From the NCBI GenBank assembly GCA_039090855.1, contig CM077006.1, positions 53,019,336 through 53,083,335 of the forward strand: a stretch of 64,000 bases of DNA. The letters run 5' to 3'. A model generated the notes under the pieces. That model had not been told where the DNA came from. It did no database searches and saw only the letters and a program-made list of their open reading frames with translations. This DNA comes from Macrothele yani (lineage: Eukaryota > Arthropoda > Arachnida > Araneae > Macrothelidae). Below, one piece after another: positions 22,513-31,654 of the stretch; within the stretch, counting starts at the first letter, position 1, and every line of letters begins with the position of its first letter. The position numbers were made by a program, and so were the translations under genes.

Positions 22513-24165
22513 ATGGACACTATGGATGACGTTGCTCCTCTGCCTTCAATGGATGGCGATGCTCCTCTGCCTTCAATGGATGGCGGTGCTCCTCTGCCTT
22601 CAACCTCCACTTCTACTGCTCCTCGTTCCTATTCTTCAGCGGTAACTTCCCAAAGGCTTCAGCCCAAGTCTAATTCCATGCGAGCGGAAGCCGCAGCTTT
22701 AAAGCCTCATGTCCGTCGCTCTGGTAATGAGGTTGTGCTCGAAATTCCAGTGGATTCTCCAGCAGGTACCTCTTTCACCACGGCTACTGAGTTGGGTGTG
22801 TGCTTTGAGGCGCTGCCAGACACACCACTCAAAATGTACTCAACTGCTCTAAAACAAAAGTTCTCTCCGTCAGCGATACGTCATATGTCGCGCAGAGGGC
22901 CGAGTGTCATTGTTTATTTTTTTCATGCGGCAGATGCTACCTCTGTCTTACAGACTGGGCTGGTTGTTGGTGATCACCAATTATTTCCTGAGCCTGTCGC
23001 CCGGAGACCACTAACGGTCTCGATGTACCCAGTACATCCTGAAGTCACAGATGCTATGCTTTGTGCTTTTCTTATGCAATCCGGTCGTGTTGTGGGTAAC
23101 ATTACCACACACTCCGCTGCTCCAAAGGACGAGGATGATCGTTCGATTGAAAGTGCCCGACGAGTTGCGCGAGTAGTATTCTCTTTGGATGAACATATCA
23201 AGTCTTTTCCTACTCTCTTCACTGTAAAATGCGGAGATCAAATCCGACGCATCGACGTTTTAACCTCCTTTCATTGTCAGACTTGCAAGGCGTATGGCCA
23301 TCAACGTAGTGAGTGCTTCCGCCGCCCTGCTGTACCTCAGTCTTCGGGACCAAAAGTCACTCGTGACAGCCCTGTGTCGTCCACCCCTACCGTTTCTAAG
23401 GAGGTGTCTTCAGAACTTCATCAACCTGCTCTGCCATCGGGCCTTCCTCCACGGGGTCCTGCCCCACAATTGTTGACAGAGGACTTTCCTCATCTGGTAC
23501 CGACAGCTCCGCCCACGTTCCTTGCAGCTCCAGCTGACCTGACTGCTGACCTTCATCTTCCATCGGATGAAGACACTCCAAGTACAGTTACTGACATGGA
23601 CTGCCCTACTGCTAGTGACACTTCTGGCAATCACTCTGACCCTACAACTACCAGCAAGCCTGCTCGACGGGAGTCCTGGAGTGCTCCGCAGACTCCGCTC
23701 CCTCCTCGCATCGGTGCTGCAAGAGGTCGTTCTGTTGACTCATCTTCCCGCTCCTCCTCTCAACGTCGTACTTCGCCACGAACAAGTCGACACCCTGCTG
23801 TGATTCCAGGTTCTAAGACTCCACCCCCAGTGCTTTCCCTAGATTCTTTTCTCCGATACCTAGCTGAAGCGAAGGCGGATATACCGGTAGGTCCGCTTTC
23901 TCTTCATAAAATATATGAAGTATTATGCTCTCATAAACATCCTAGATTCTTTAATCAGTTTGTTGCACGTCATTTGCTTGATCTTCCTACTGTTCTAACC
24001 CAAGTTTCTAGTGTGATATCTGTGTATCGAAATCTTGTGCTTTCCTATCCCGATCTCAAATTTAGTGTTGACAGAATGAAGAAGCAAGCGAAGAAAATAA
24101 CAGATTCCAGCGCACGTGCGTGTCGACCTGGGAAGGACCTACCGATTCAAGGTGGTCACACTTAA
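22513..24165 (+). CDS. LINE ORF1: proline/serine-rich CCHC protein
   Basis: This is the nucleic-acid-binding ORF1 protein of the LINE, which would coat the element RNA. The first in-frame ATG is 22513; an upstream GTG at 22498 is not a likely start. An 8-residue repeat PLPSMDG(D/G) near the N-terminus is followed by a globular region resembling LINE ORF1 RNA-recognition folds (about residues 75-245). A zinc knuckle CQTCKAYGHQRSEC follows near residue 255, and then a long Pro/Ser/Thr-rich low-complexity region. The C-terminal 100 residues are helical. It overlaps ORF2 by 65 bases in a different frame. Codon use is T/C-rich like ORF2 and unlike the AT-rich neighbours. There are no internal stops. 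Confidence 0.85.
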   Translation: MDTMDDVAPLPSMDGDAPLPSMDGGAPLPSTSTSTAPRSYSSAVTSQRLQPKSNSMRAEAAALKPHVRRSGNEVVLEIPVDSPAGTSFTTATELGVCFEALPDTPLKMYSTALKQKFSPSAIRHMSRRGPSVIVYFFHAADATSVLQTGLVVGDHQLFPEPVARRPLTVSMYPVHPEVTDAMLCAFLMQSGRVVGNITTHSAAPKDEDDRSIESARRVARVVFSLDEHIKSFPTLFTVKCGDQIRRIDVLTSFHCQTCKAYGHQRSECFRRPAVPQSSGPKVTRDSPVSSTPTVSKEVSSELHQPALPSGLPPRGPAPQLLTEDFPHLVPTAPPTFLAAPADLTADLHLPSDEDTPSTVTDMDCPTASDTSGNHSDPTTTSKPARRESWSAPQTPLPPRIGAARGRSVDSSSRSSSQRRTSPRTSRHPAVIPGSKTPPPVLSLDSFLRYLAEAKADIPVGPLSLHKIYEVLCSHKHPRFFNQFVARHLLDLPTVLTQVSSVISVYRNLVLSYPDLKFSVDRMKKQAKKITDSSARACRPGKDLPIQGGHT

Positions 24166-27100
24166 CTGCAGAGGGTTCTCTGCTTCTCCTAGAAATGCTC
24201 TAGTGTATGAGGACTTGGCGCCTCTACACGCAGATCTTCTCTTGCTCCAAGAGACCAATTGCTCTGCTACCACTTTGTTCTCTCGTTGGCGGGCTTGGCC
24301 CTACGATTTTCACCATGCTTATCGAGTTGGACGGAATGGTGGCCTTGCACTTGGGATCCATCACCGCCTACTCCCTCTGATTTCGACGCCAGTGATTCGT
24401 GCCTTACATGTGGACAACCTCCAGGTCGCTGTCTTTTGCATTGAAAACGTGACCAATCATGTTTTTAACATATATGTCCCCTGTGATGAACGTCTGTTAC
24501 CTGATCTTCTCTCCACACTCCGTACAGAGCTGTCATGCATCCCACCGTCTGAATATATTCTCATCGGCGGAGATTTCAATTGTACGTTGTTGCCGGCCCT
24601 TGACCGCAATTCAACCGTTGGAGAATACCGCAGACAACGTGTATTACAGATTTCCCAGCTAGTTGATGATTTTCAATTGGTTGATGCGTTCCGGCATCTA
24701 CACCCGTCGGAAATCTCTTTTACCTGGCGCTCTTCCATCCATGGCAGCACTACGGCAGCACGGTTGGATAAATTTTATGTTTCGACTGCTCTTCTCCCGT
24801 CGATCGCAGCTGCTTCCCATCATCCTTCCGCCGCTTCAGACCACAGTATTGTCAGTCTGTCGGTGTGTGTTTTGCCTTCACCTTCAAGGACTCAACGAGT
24901 ATGGACTTTTCCGGACTCGCTCCTGGATGATCAACAATTTTGTGTTGCTGTGCGTGAGTTCCTCCGAAGTCGTCAGCCCCTTCTTGATACTACGTCCGAC
25001 GCGATGCAACTGTGGCTCAGTGTCAAACATGACTTGGTCCTTTTTGTACGGCGCTACTCCCATGCCTCTCGTAATGAGAGCGATATGAAAATTGCGAATC
25101 TACGTGCTCTATTGTCGATGCTCTCTCTTGATGATCCGCAATACCCCGGCTATCTGGCAGATCTCCACGCTTTGCTTCTTCCTCGCGCATCCGATGCAGC
25201 CTGCAGGATGCAATTCTTGCATCTCTCCCCTACAGCTGATTCTCACGATTACTTAACCGCCTTGGAATCTCAACATCGTTCTGCTACATCTTTGCGTCAT
25301 CTTCGCCTCCAGGATGGTTCCATCACTTCGAACCCATCGAAGCTATGCACTTTCACCAGACAGTATTTCATCGCCAAGTACAGTGCGGTAACGCAGTCTT
25401 CATCCTCATTAGCTTCTCCTCTTCTCTCCTCTCTTCCTCAGGTCCCCTCTACTTTATCTACTTCTTTACTCTCTCCTTTCTCTCTTCGCGAACTCCGCGA
25501 GGCGTTCGCTACTCTCAATCCTCATGCCGCTCCTGGACCTGACGGCCTTCCTCTGTCCTTTTATCGTGCTTTTCTACCGTGCCTTCTGCCTTTTCTGTCT
25601 GCGTGTTTCTCGTCTGCTTTTTCCTCTCCTGCGTTACCGCCCGACTTTACTTTGGCACACACCATCCTCCTTCCTAAGAAGGGTGACCTCTTGGATCTTG
25701 GAAACTGGCGCCCTATCTCCATCCTAAACACTGACTATAAGTTCTATACAAAACTCTTATCCCGTCGCCTTAATTCTGTTCTCTCTTTCGTTATTTCTCC
25801 TGACCAGACATACACTGTGCCTGGTCGGACTATTTCCACTAACGTTTCTCTTCTCCTTCATCTTCACTTCCTCGCTCGCTCTTTTTCTGAACCTCTTGCC
25901 TTTCTCAATCTGGATCAAAAGTCCGCTTTTGATAACGTTTCTCATTTTTATCTCTCTGCTGTCCTTTCACAATTTGGCTTTCCTCCTACCTTTTCTTCCG
26001 CACTCTTGGCCCTTTATCAGGGCGCCAGTTTCCATGTTCGAGCGGCCACATTTCTAACCGCTCCAATTCCGTTTAAGCGAGGCATCCGGCAAGGATGTCC
26101 GCTCTCCGGCCAGCTATTCGCTCTCGCTTTTGAGCCTTTCCTGTTAGCAGCCCGAAGATCACTCCTGGATGTCCTACCGCCGACAGTGGCTAGTACTCGT
26201 CATCATCGAATAATTTTCACCGCCTATGCTGATGATGTGACCTTTTGCGTCCGGGATGAATCTCAATTTGATCGCCTGTATTCTGTATATCAACAGTATG
26301 TTGCATTATCTGGAGCAGCGCTGAATGCCACTAAAAGTACTGGCTTATGGTGCGGGGCATGGGCTGCCCGCACCGATGCTCCTTGGGGTGCGCAGTGGAC
26401 AGCCACTACACAGAAGATCCTCGGTGCGTATGTCGGATTGCCCTTGGCTTCTGCATCTGCCACCTGGACTGCTCTTCTTCCCCGGATACAACGGACTGCT
26501 GCCTACTGGAGTAAGGCCCGCCCTTTCACATCGTTCCGTCAACGAGCAGCCGTTGTTCGTCGACAACTTATCTCTCTATGCGAATACTCTTGGATGTCGA
26601 CGGTTGTGCCCGTGTCACAAATGATGACCATCACTCGCCTCTCAACTTCCGTCATCTGGTCTTCACATCACTGGGTTAAACCTGCCACGCTTCATCTGCC
26701 AGCCTCTTTGGGTGGCATCCAGCTTCCCGATCCAGCTTTCCTTTATAAAACACATCGCGTTATTCATTTCATTCGCCTTGCCACTTCAACTGTTCCGTCC
26801 CTTACCACTACCTTGAATGTTCTAGCTTCTTTCCGTGACCCATCTTTCACCTTCCTACTGTTTCTGAAGATGGATGCATACTCTCTTCTCCCGTCCCACC
26901 TCCCTCCTGTCCTGCGAGAGGGCCTTTCTCTCTTTCGTTCGCTTCCTCTTCTCCGTTCATTTCCTTCTTCAACTCTTGATCTCCTAGATGAACCTCTCTT
27001 CTTCTCTTCTCTTATTCACCCTCCTAACCTCCCTTACTTTTACTTTCCTCATTGGATCCGCTCTGGTGTGATAACTGTCCGTTCTCTCGTAACTTCTGAT

Positions 27101-27949
27101 CTAACCTGGAGACCTCTTTCTTCCCTGTTTCTATCTCCAACCATTACTCTTGCTAACGAATATCTTCTTCTTCGCACAGCGCTTTGGAGCCTCTTTCCAC
27201 TCCTCGCTTCACCTGATGGTCTCTTCTCGGTCCCCTCTGCTCCTCTTTCCCTACCGTTCTTTCTCCTCATTCGTAGCTCCCCGGTTCTAGTTACTTCTCT
27301 CTCCTCCTCTTCTCTTTATTGGCTTCTTCTTTCCCCTCCCGCACTTCCACTTTCTGTTCATTCTGCTCCTCCTTCTCTTCTCCCCGCCATCTGGACAGCA
27401 TCTACCTCTGCCCTTTCCTCCCCTCTTGAACTCAATGTCCATTGGCAATTTCTTCACCTTCGTCTCCCCGCCCCATCAGTACTGTTTCGCATGACCCTTC
27501 TCACCTCTCCGCAGTGCTCCTTTTGCCCTGAAGTCAGCGACGTCCAACATCAATACCTATTCTGCCCCGTTCTCCTGCCAGTCCTAAACACAGCATTTCG
27601 TTTTGCTGATCGAATTTGTGCTCGATCGTTACCATTTCTTGCATATGCTTGGCTACTCCAAACTAAGCATCCACCTACTCACTTGCCTCCTGTGTGCCGT
27701 TATATTTTTCTTCTTGTGAAGTTCACTGTCTATGCTTTCCATCTTCAACGTTTCCCCGCTCTTATTCCACCTCCTCAGGAGGCAAGTGCTATCATTCGGA
27801 GACGCTTCCTAGCACGGTTAACCACTCGCCTCCAAATGGAGCACTCTCGTGCTGCCTCAACAAACACCGATAGCGTTTTTCAATCCACTTGGGCCCAATC
27901 GGCTGGGTGGTTCCATATCCACAATTTGCAGTTACATCTCAACCTATAA
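24101..27949 (+). CDS. LINE ORF2: AP endonuclease and reverse transcriptase
   Basis: This is the catalytic protein for target-primed reverse transcription. The frame opens after TAA at 24098-24100 and has no ATG before the endonuclease domain, so translation probably starts by frameshift or coupling from ORF1 in the 24101-24165 overlap. Domains in order: AP endonuclease (VVTLNCRG, LLLQETN, IGGDFNC, TWRSS, RLDKFYVS, SDHSIV), reverse transcriptase (APGPDGLPLSFY, NWRPISILNTDYK, DQKSAFDNV, RGIRQGCPLSGQLF and catalytic YADD in FTAYADDVTF), then a thumb region. A C-terminal zinc-finger-like CSFCPEVSDVQHQYLFC lies near residue 1145. At about 1280 codons it is full length with no stop or frameshift, and the catalytic residues are present. 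Confidence 0.9.
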   Translation, partial: QIPAHVRVDLGRTYRFKVVTLNCRGFSASPRNALVYEDLAPLHADLLLLQETNCSATTLFSRWRAWPYDFHHAYRVGRNGGLALGIHHRLLPLISTPVIRALHVDNLQVAVFCIENVTNHVFNIYVPCDERLLPDLLSTLRTELSCIPPSEYILIGGDFNCTLLPALDRNSTVGEYRRQRVLQISQLVDDFQLVDAFRHLHPSEISFTWRSSIHGSTTAARLDKFYVSTALLPSIAAASHHPSAASDHSIVSLSVCVLPSPSRTQRVWTFPDSLLDDQQFCVAVREFLRSRQPLLDTTSDAMQLWLSVKHDLVLFVRRYSHASRNESDMKIANLRALLSMLSLDDPQYPGYLADLHALLLPRASDAACRMQFLHLSPTADSHDYLTALESQHRSATSLRHLRLQDGSITSNPSKLCTFTRQYFIAKYSAVTQSSSSLASPLLSSLPQVPSTLSTSLLSPFSLRELREAFATLNPHAAPGPDGLPLSFYRAFLPCLLPFLSACFSSAFSSPALPPDFTLAHTILLPKKGDLLDLGNWRPISILNTDYKFYTKLLSRRLNSVLSFVISPDQTYTVPGRTISTNVSLLLHLHFLARSFSEPLAFLNLDQKSAFDNVSHFYLSAVLSQFGFPPTFSSALLALYQGASFHVRAATFLTAPIPFKRGIRQGCPLSGQLFALAFEPFLLAARRSLLDVLPPTVASTRHHRIIFTAYADDVTFCVRDESQFDRLYSVYQQYVALSGAALNATKSTGLWCGAWAARTDAPWGAQWTATTQKILGAYVGLPLASASATWTALLPRIQRTAAYWSKARPFTSFRQRAAVVRRQLISLCEYSWMSTVVPVSQMMTITRLSTSVIWSSHHWVKPATLHLPASLGGIQLPDPAFLYKTHRVIHFIRLATSTVPSLTTTLNVLASFRDPSFTFLLFLKMDAYSLLPSHLPPVLREGLSLFRSLPLLRSFPSSTLDLLDEPLFFSSLIHPPNLPYFYFPHWIRSGVITVRSLVTSDLTWRPLSSLFLSPTITLANEYLLLRTALWSLFPLLASPDGLFSVPSAPLSLPFFLLIRSSPVLVTSLSSSSLYWLLLSPPALPLSVHSAPPSLLPAIWTASTSALSSPLELNVHWQFLHLRLPAPSVLFRMTLLTSPQCSFCPEVSDVQHQYLFCPVLLPVLNTAFRFADRICARSLPFLAYAWLLQTKHPPTHLPPVCRYIFLLVKFTVYAFHLQRFPALIPPPQEASAIIRRRFLARLTTRLQMEHSRAASTNTDSVFQSTWAQSAGWFHIHNLQLHLNL

Positions 27950-28638
27950 GTGGGATTTTTGTTGTCGCCCACGTTCACTGTAACAAATCATGTTTTTACG
28001 TATTAATTTTGGTGCTTCGCTATTTGTGATTTTTCTGTTTTAATGTGCCATTGAAGATAGCTCACCATGTTTCCCATGTTCTCTTCGATAATGTTGGGTT
28101 TTATGTTGTTGTATATAATTCTTCCTTCTGCACAGTTTACTGCCCACGCAATGTCCCCTTCATTATGTTGAATATTTTTTTAAATCTTAGTCACTGTGTG
28201 TATAATATAATGTAACAAGATGCCCTTCTGAGTACATTTAGCGTTATTTCCCCTTGTCACTGAATACTTCTGTACATATGTTGTAAATTTTGAATGTAGC
28301 ATCACTGATGCATTTCTGTGAATTAGTACCTAATGTTTAATCTTTAGTATGGTAGTAATGCTTAATTGGAATTTGTGCATAGTATAGAATCATGTCTTGC
28401 CCTGTCTACAATACTGTAGGTAAACATTTTCGTTTGTATCGCTCGTGCTTTATTGTCTGCCTCTCCTTCGCCCTACGTGGCGAAATAATTTTTTTTTTTT
28501 TATGATTTTAACAATATTTTGTTTTACGTTTCACTGGAACTTTCCAGCTGATGTATATACCGCTGTATTTATTGGCAGAATTCCATTGTCATGTACATAG
28601 AAATGTTATTTTACTGAAGAATAAAGGCAATTTTGAAA
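27950..28638 (+). other. LINE 3' untranslated region
   Basis: This T-rich noncoding stretch contains a T11 run at about 28490 and ends at AATAAA (28620-28625) plus 13 bases, with no long poly(A) tail. It is followed directly by the duplicated target TGTAGAT. Confidence 0.75.
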
Positions 28639-28645
28639 TGTAGAT

Positions 28646-29261
28646 TTTACAAAAATTTTTATGAGGGGGGGGGCTCCGACCCCGCGGGCTCCAACCTCTA
28701 CCAAAAACCGTCTAGCGTCTAAGTTAGAGTTTCATGATACCAAATTTGATGGTTCTGAAATGAAAACTAGATTTTACGAAAAAAATTTATGTATGGGGGG
28801 GGGGGGCCTCTCACTCCCGGGCCTTGACCCGTTCCAGAAACCGACAACCGTCTAAGTTAGAGTACTATAAGATAGGATACCTGATTTGGTGGTTCTGAAT
28901 TGAAAACTGTAGATCTTACGAATATTTTGTGTATGGGAGGCTCTGACCAACCGGGCCCCTGACCCGTTCCAAAGACCGTCTACCGTCTAAGTTAGAGTAC
29001 CATGAGATATTATACGAAATTTGGTAGTTCTAAATTGAAAACTATATTTTACGGCAATTCTGTAGGGGGGGGGGGGCTCTAAACCCCCCCCTCTCCAACC
29101 GCTTCCCAAAACCGTCTACAGTCTAAGTTAGAATACCACGAGATAGTATACCAGATTTGGTGGTTCTGAATTGAAAACTGTAGATTTTACGAAAATTTTG
29201 TATATGGGGGCTGTGACCAACCGGGCCCCTGCCCCGTTCCAAACACCGTTTACCGTCTAAT
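28646..29261 (-). repeat. ~125-bp satellite array, right arm (outer segment)
   Basis: About five further units have the same orientation as 13501-15908 and form the outer part of the right arm displaced by the LINE. The last unit ends at 'accgtttaccgtctaatatt', mirroring 4260-4285. Confidence 0.92.
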
Positions 29262-29397
29262 ATTTTTAGTGCCAAAGAAAAACGTAATATTCCTATCCTG
29301 TCTGCGTGTCCAAACTTTATAAATTTGATCAGGGAGCAAGACGTTCGAAATCGTACGTTTTCCTGCATTCGTTTTGCATGTAACTAAAATCTGTAAA
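29262..29397 (-). repeat. Unique subterminal block, right arm
   Basis: Inverted match of 4136-4280. Sequence runs 'ccaaagaaaaacgtaatatt' through 'aaatcgtacgttttcctgc' with few differences. Confidence 0.85.
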
Positions 29398-29615
29398 CGC
29401 GACGAATTGACGTAGTCGACGAATTGACGTAGTCGACGAATTGACGTAGTCGACGAATTTGTCCGCGACGAATTGACGCGCGACGAATCGTCGTGGTCGA
29501 CGAATTGACGCGCGACGAATTGACGCATGCGACGAATTGACGCGCGACGAATTGACGCAGGCGACGAATTGACGTAGTCGACGAATTGACGCACGCGACG
29601 AATTGACGTGACACC
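29398..29615 (-). repeat. Terminal minisatellite and end of the foldback element, right
   Basis: About twelve units of CGACGAATTGACG with alternating spacers (tagt, cgcg, catg, cagg, cacg) are followed by the terminus GACACC at 29610-29615. It is two to three times longer than the left-hand array. ORFs here that read as repeated 'QFVACVNSS' are repeat artefacts. Confidence 0.9.
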
Positions 29616-29623
29616 ACCCACAC
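29616..29623. repeat. Target-site duplication of the foldback element (right)
   Basis: ACCCACAC, matching 4035-4042. Confidence 0.7.
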
Positions 29624-30337
29624 AGCACAGAATATTTCGTATATGTTACAAGTACGTAGCACTGAAGCATGGAGACTTTTCAGATACGTTGCGCAATGTA
29701 ACAGTAATGTTTCAGAAACCTTGCGGTTACGTCAAAATGTCCGCAAACGTTACATAACTTTGAAACATAGCCGATACGCTTTAGTGAAAGATTTTTTTAA
29801 CTTCAACATACCAACTTCATGTTACTGTTCAGATCATATCAGATCATATCATATGTAGAGGATTTTAGGAAGGAGAGTCTGAACCCAGGTCTTAAACAAC
29901 CTTTAGAAATAGGAAGCTAGGAGATTTAGACTAGAGTGCCTGATAGGAAGGTGACACGGAAGCGAGGCAAAAATGGGGAGGTAGGCGCTCTTATTAGAGA
30001 GAGAGGAAGGCAGATGCGAATTTGGGACATGATGATAGGGGTTTCTGTAAAAACGAAGCCGTTGACGTGGTGCCTCAAGGACGAATGTGGTCGATCATGA
30101 CGTCAGTTGCCGCCATTTTTTCCCCACGTGATCTTCCCGACAATTTTTTGTCCGCCATTTTCTTTTTGTGTTCAACCATAACATTTTTTGTGTCACGTGG
30201 TCCTACCGAACATGTTTTGTTCCCCAATTCTTTTTACCTCCCACATGGTCTCACCAATATCTTTCGCATGCCATTTCGTTTTTCCCCATCAGGAAGTTTA
30301 TCGATGTGACGTCACGACGCTAGGGAAATGTTTTTTC
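29624..30337. other. Unassigned sequence right of the foldback element
   Basis: No gene recognised. The start (29650-29780) has repeated 'cgttac' and 'aaacgtt' motifs. A block at 29993-30030 ('agagaggaaggcagatgcg') is shared with 32975-33005. The stretch 30100-30300 has several 'cacgtg..tt.cc..ccattt' motifs. Confidence 0.4.
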
Positions 30338-30690
30338 CAAGGAAATACAAATGCTCGAGCCCAGGTTCGAACCCCTGTCCAGCGGGTTTGTAGGCAGATG
30401 CATTATTCCATTTAACCACGGGACACCTCGCACTTTCAGCATTCTGTAGGACCTAATGACAAGGCAAGGAAATACAAATCCTCGAGGCTAGGTTCGAACC
30501 CCTATCGAGCGGGTTTGTAGGCAGATGCATTATTCCTTTTAACCACGGGACACCTCGCGCTTTCAGCATTCTGTAGGAACTAATGACAAGGCAAGGAAAT
30601 ACAAATCCTCGAGGCTAGGTTCGAACCCCTATCGAGCGGGTTTGTAGGCAGATGCATTATTCCACTCGTCCACGGGACGCCTCCCGCTTT
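30338..30690 (-). repeat. Tandem trimer of tRNA-like units (~127 bp period)
   Basis: Three tandem copies each contain, on the minus strand, an A-box-like 'gtcccgtggttaaatgg' and a B-box-like 'ggttcgaacct' at tRNA spacing (B boxes at about 30364, 30491 and 30618). The spacer 'ttcagcattctgtagg' separates the first two pairs. The period is 127 between the first two copies. The third copy differs mainly at the A-box side. A tRNA-derived repeat amplified in tandem is more likely than a functional tRNA cluster, because acceptor pairing is poor. Confidence 0.7.
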
Positions 30691-30721
30691 CAGTAGACGC
30701 TTCGCGCTTTCACCTAAAAGA

Positions 30722-31190
30722 TGAAATATAAAGAATTTCTGGTCCGATCGGGAGATTTTCAGCGTTTACAAGCTAGAACTCTACAAATTATCTGAAGGCA
30801 TGTGCCTACCAAGGAAACCTATCTTGGAGGGTGGGGGGTAGGTGTAATACCAAAAGTGTAGAATATGAAGTATTTCTCGTCCGATCGGGACATTTTCAGC
30901 ATTTACAACCAGAAATACTTTATGATTTAGGACAAGAAATCCTTTATATATTACACTTTTGGTGCCCTCCTCTCCCCCCGACAATGTTTCCTGAAGCAGC
31001 ACATGCTCTCGGATAATTCGTTGACTTGTAGCTTGTAAATGCTGAAAATCTCCCGATCGAATCAGAAATCAGAAATTATTTGTATTTTATACTTTTGGTG
31101 TTCCCCTCCCCCCACCCCCGACAGTTTTCCTAAGTCAGCACATGCCCTCAGATAATTTGTAGACTTGTAGCTTGTAAACTTTTTTTATAA
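30722..31190. repeat. Imperfect inverted/tandem repeat block
   Basis: The motifs 'gtccgatcgggagattttca', 'cagcatttacaa', 'taccaaaagtgta' and 'ggcatgtgc..accaagg' occur forward at 30738-30910. Their complements occur at 30950-31180 ('ttgtaaatgctgaaaatc', 'tcccgatcgaatcag', 'cttttggtg', 'gcacatg'). The block can fold into hairpins. I do not recognise the family. Confidence 0.65.
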
Positions 31191-31654
31191 ATTACATTAA
31201 TAATCGCAATTATGAAAAGACGGAATTACAGAAACTTTATGACTCAGAAAACCAACCTCTAGGATATGTGGCCACGAAGCGGTCAAAAATGCAATTTTTT
31301 TACGGCCCCTTAAAATTTTTGTGGCTATTTCTCTTTTACACCCAGCTAACTTGGGTACCACAGTATCACCAAAGAATATCATAGTATTACATGAAACGAC
31401 TACGAGAGTGCTTCGGTGAAATGGCATAAATGCGCATGCGCATCCACGCCGTTGCCAAATCAAAAAATCTTAAAAATTGCCGGAATTATGTACAATGGAA
31501 ACTATAAAGCAGTAGTATCGGTGAATGCTGTCTTTAACGTAACCGTAATGTACAAAGAGTTATGTTCGAAAATATATGTTGCTGAAACGTAATTGTAAGA
31601 TATCTATGAAAGTGTAACGAAAATGAGAGATTGTAACATTATTGATACATATCT
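31191..31654. other. Unassigned, no gene seen
   Basis: AT-rich sequence with a palindromic 'tgcgcatgcgca' at 31430-31441 and no supported ORF or repeat structure. Confidence 0.3.

Larger units (their letters stand above)
15916..28638 (+). mobile_element. L1/Tx1-like LINE interrupted by a P-like transposon
   Basis: The element starts in 'ggcgttgtcacg' and ends in 'caattttgaaa' just after an AATAAA signal (28620-28625). Subtracting the 6.47-kb P-like insertion leaves about 6.25 kb with two ORFs: ORF1 (CCHC nucleic-acid binder) and ORF2 (AP endonuclease + reverse transcriptase + cysteine-rich tail). Motifs such as NWRPISILNTDYK, DQKSAF and AYADDVTF place it near the L1/Tx1 group by my reading. 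Its uninterrupted ORF1 and ORF2 are unusual in this window and imply a young insertion. The P-like insertion leaves both main ORFs intact but splits the 5' leader. Confidence 0.85.
4043..29615. mobile_element. Giant foldback MULE-type DNA transposon with nested insertions
   Basis: Both ends begin with the same minisatellite, then share a unique stretch, the ~125-bp satellite and inner arm sequences, all in mirror order. The left arm is about 4043-9260. The right arm is 12280-15915 plus 28639-29615, split by a LINE. The loop (9261-12279) carries a FLYWCH/MULE transposase relic. Without the nested LINE and P-like element the transposon is about 12.9 kb. Drosophila FB-NOF, as I recall it, has the same architecture (long inverted arms of tandem repeats around a MULE-related transposase), so this looks like an arthropod relative. 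Key checks in the sequence are the matching termini, the mirror order of five separate blocks and the 8-bp flanking duplication. Confidence 0.82.

Noticed and set aside
23394..23803. Extra ORFs in other frames over LINE ORF1
   Set aside because: Shadows of the proline/serine-rich low-complexity coding region.
29398..29610. CRISPR-like array of short repeats and spacers
   Set aside because: Units are 13-21 bp with 2-6 bp variable linkers, palindromic and mirrored at 4049-4135 at the other end of a transposon. This is a eukaryotic minisatellite, not a CRISPR.
29250..29670. Three overlapping minus-strand ORFs with repeated 'QFVACVNSS' / 'SSTTSIRRL' peptides
   Set aside because: They are translations of the terminal minisatellite in several frames; no real protein.
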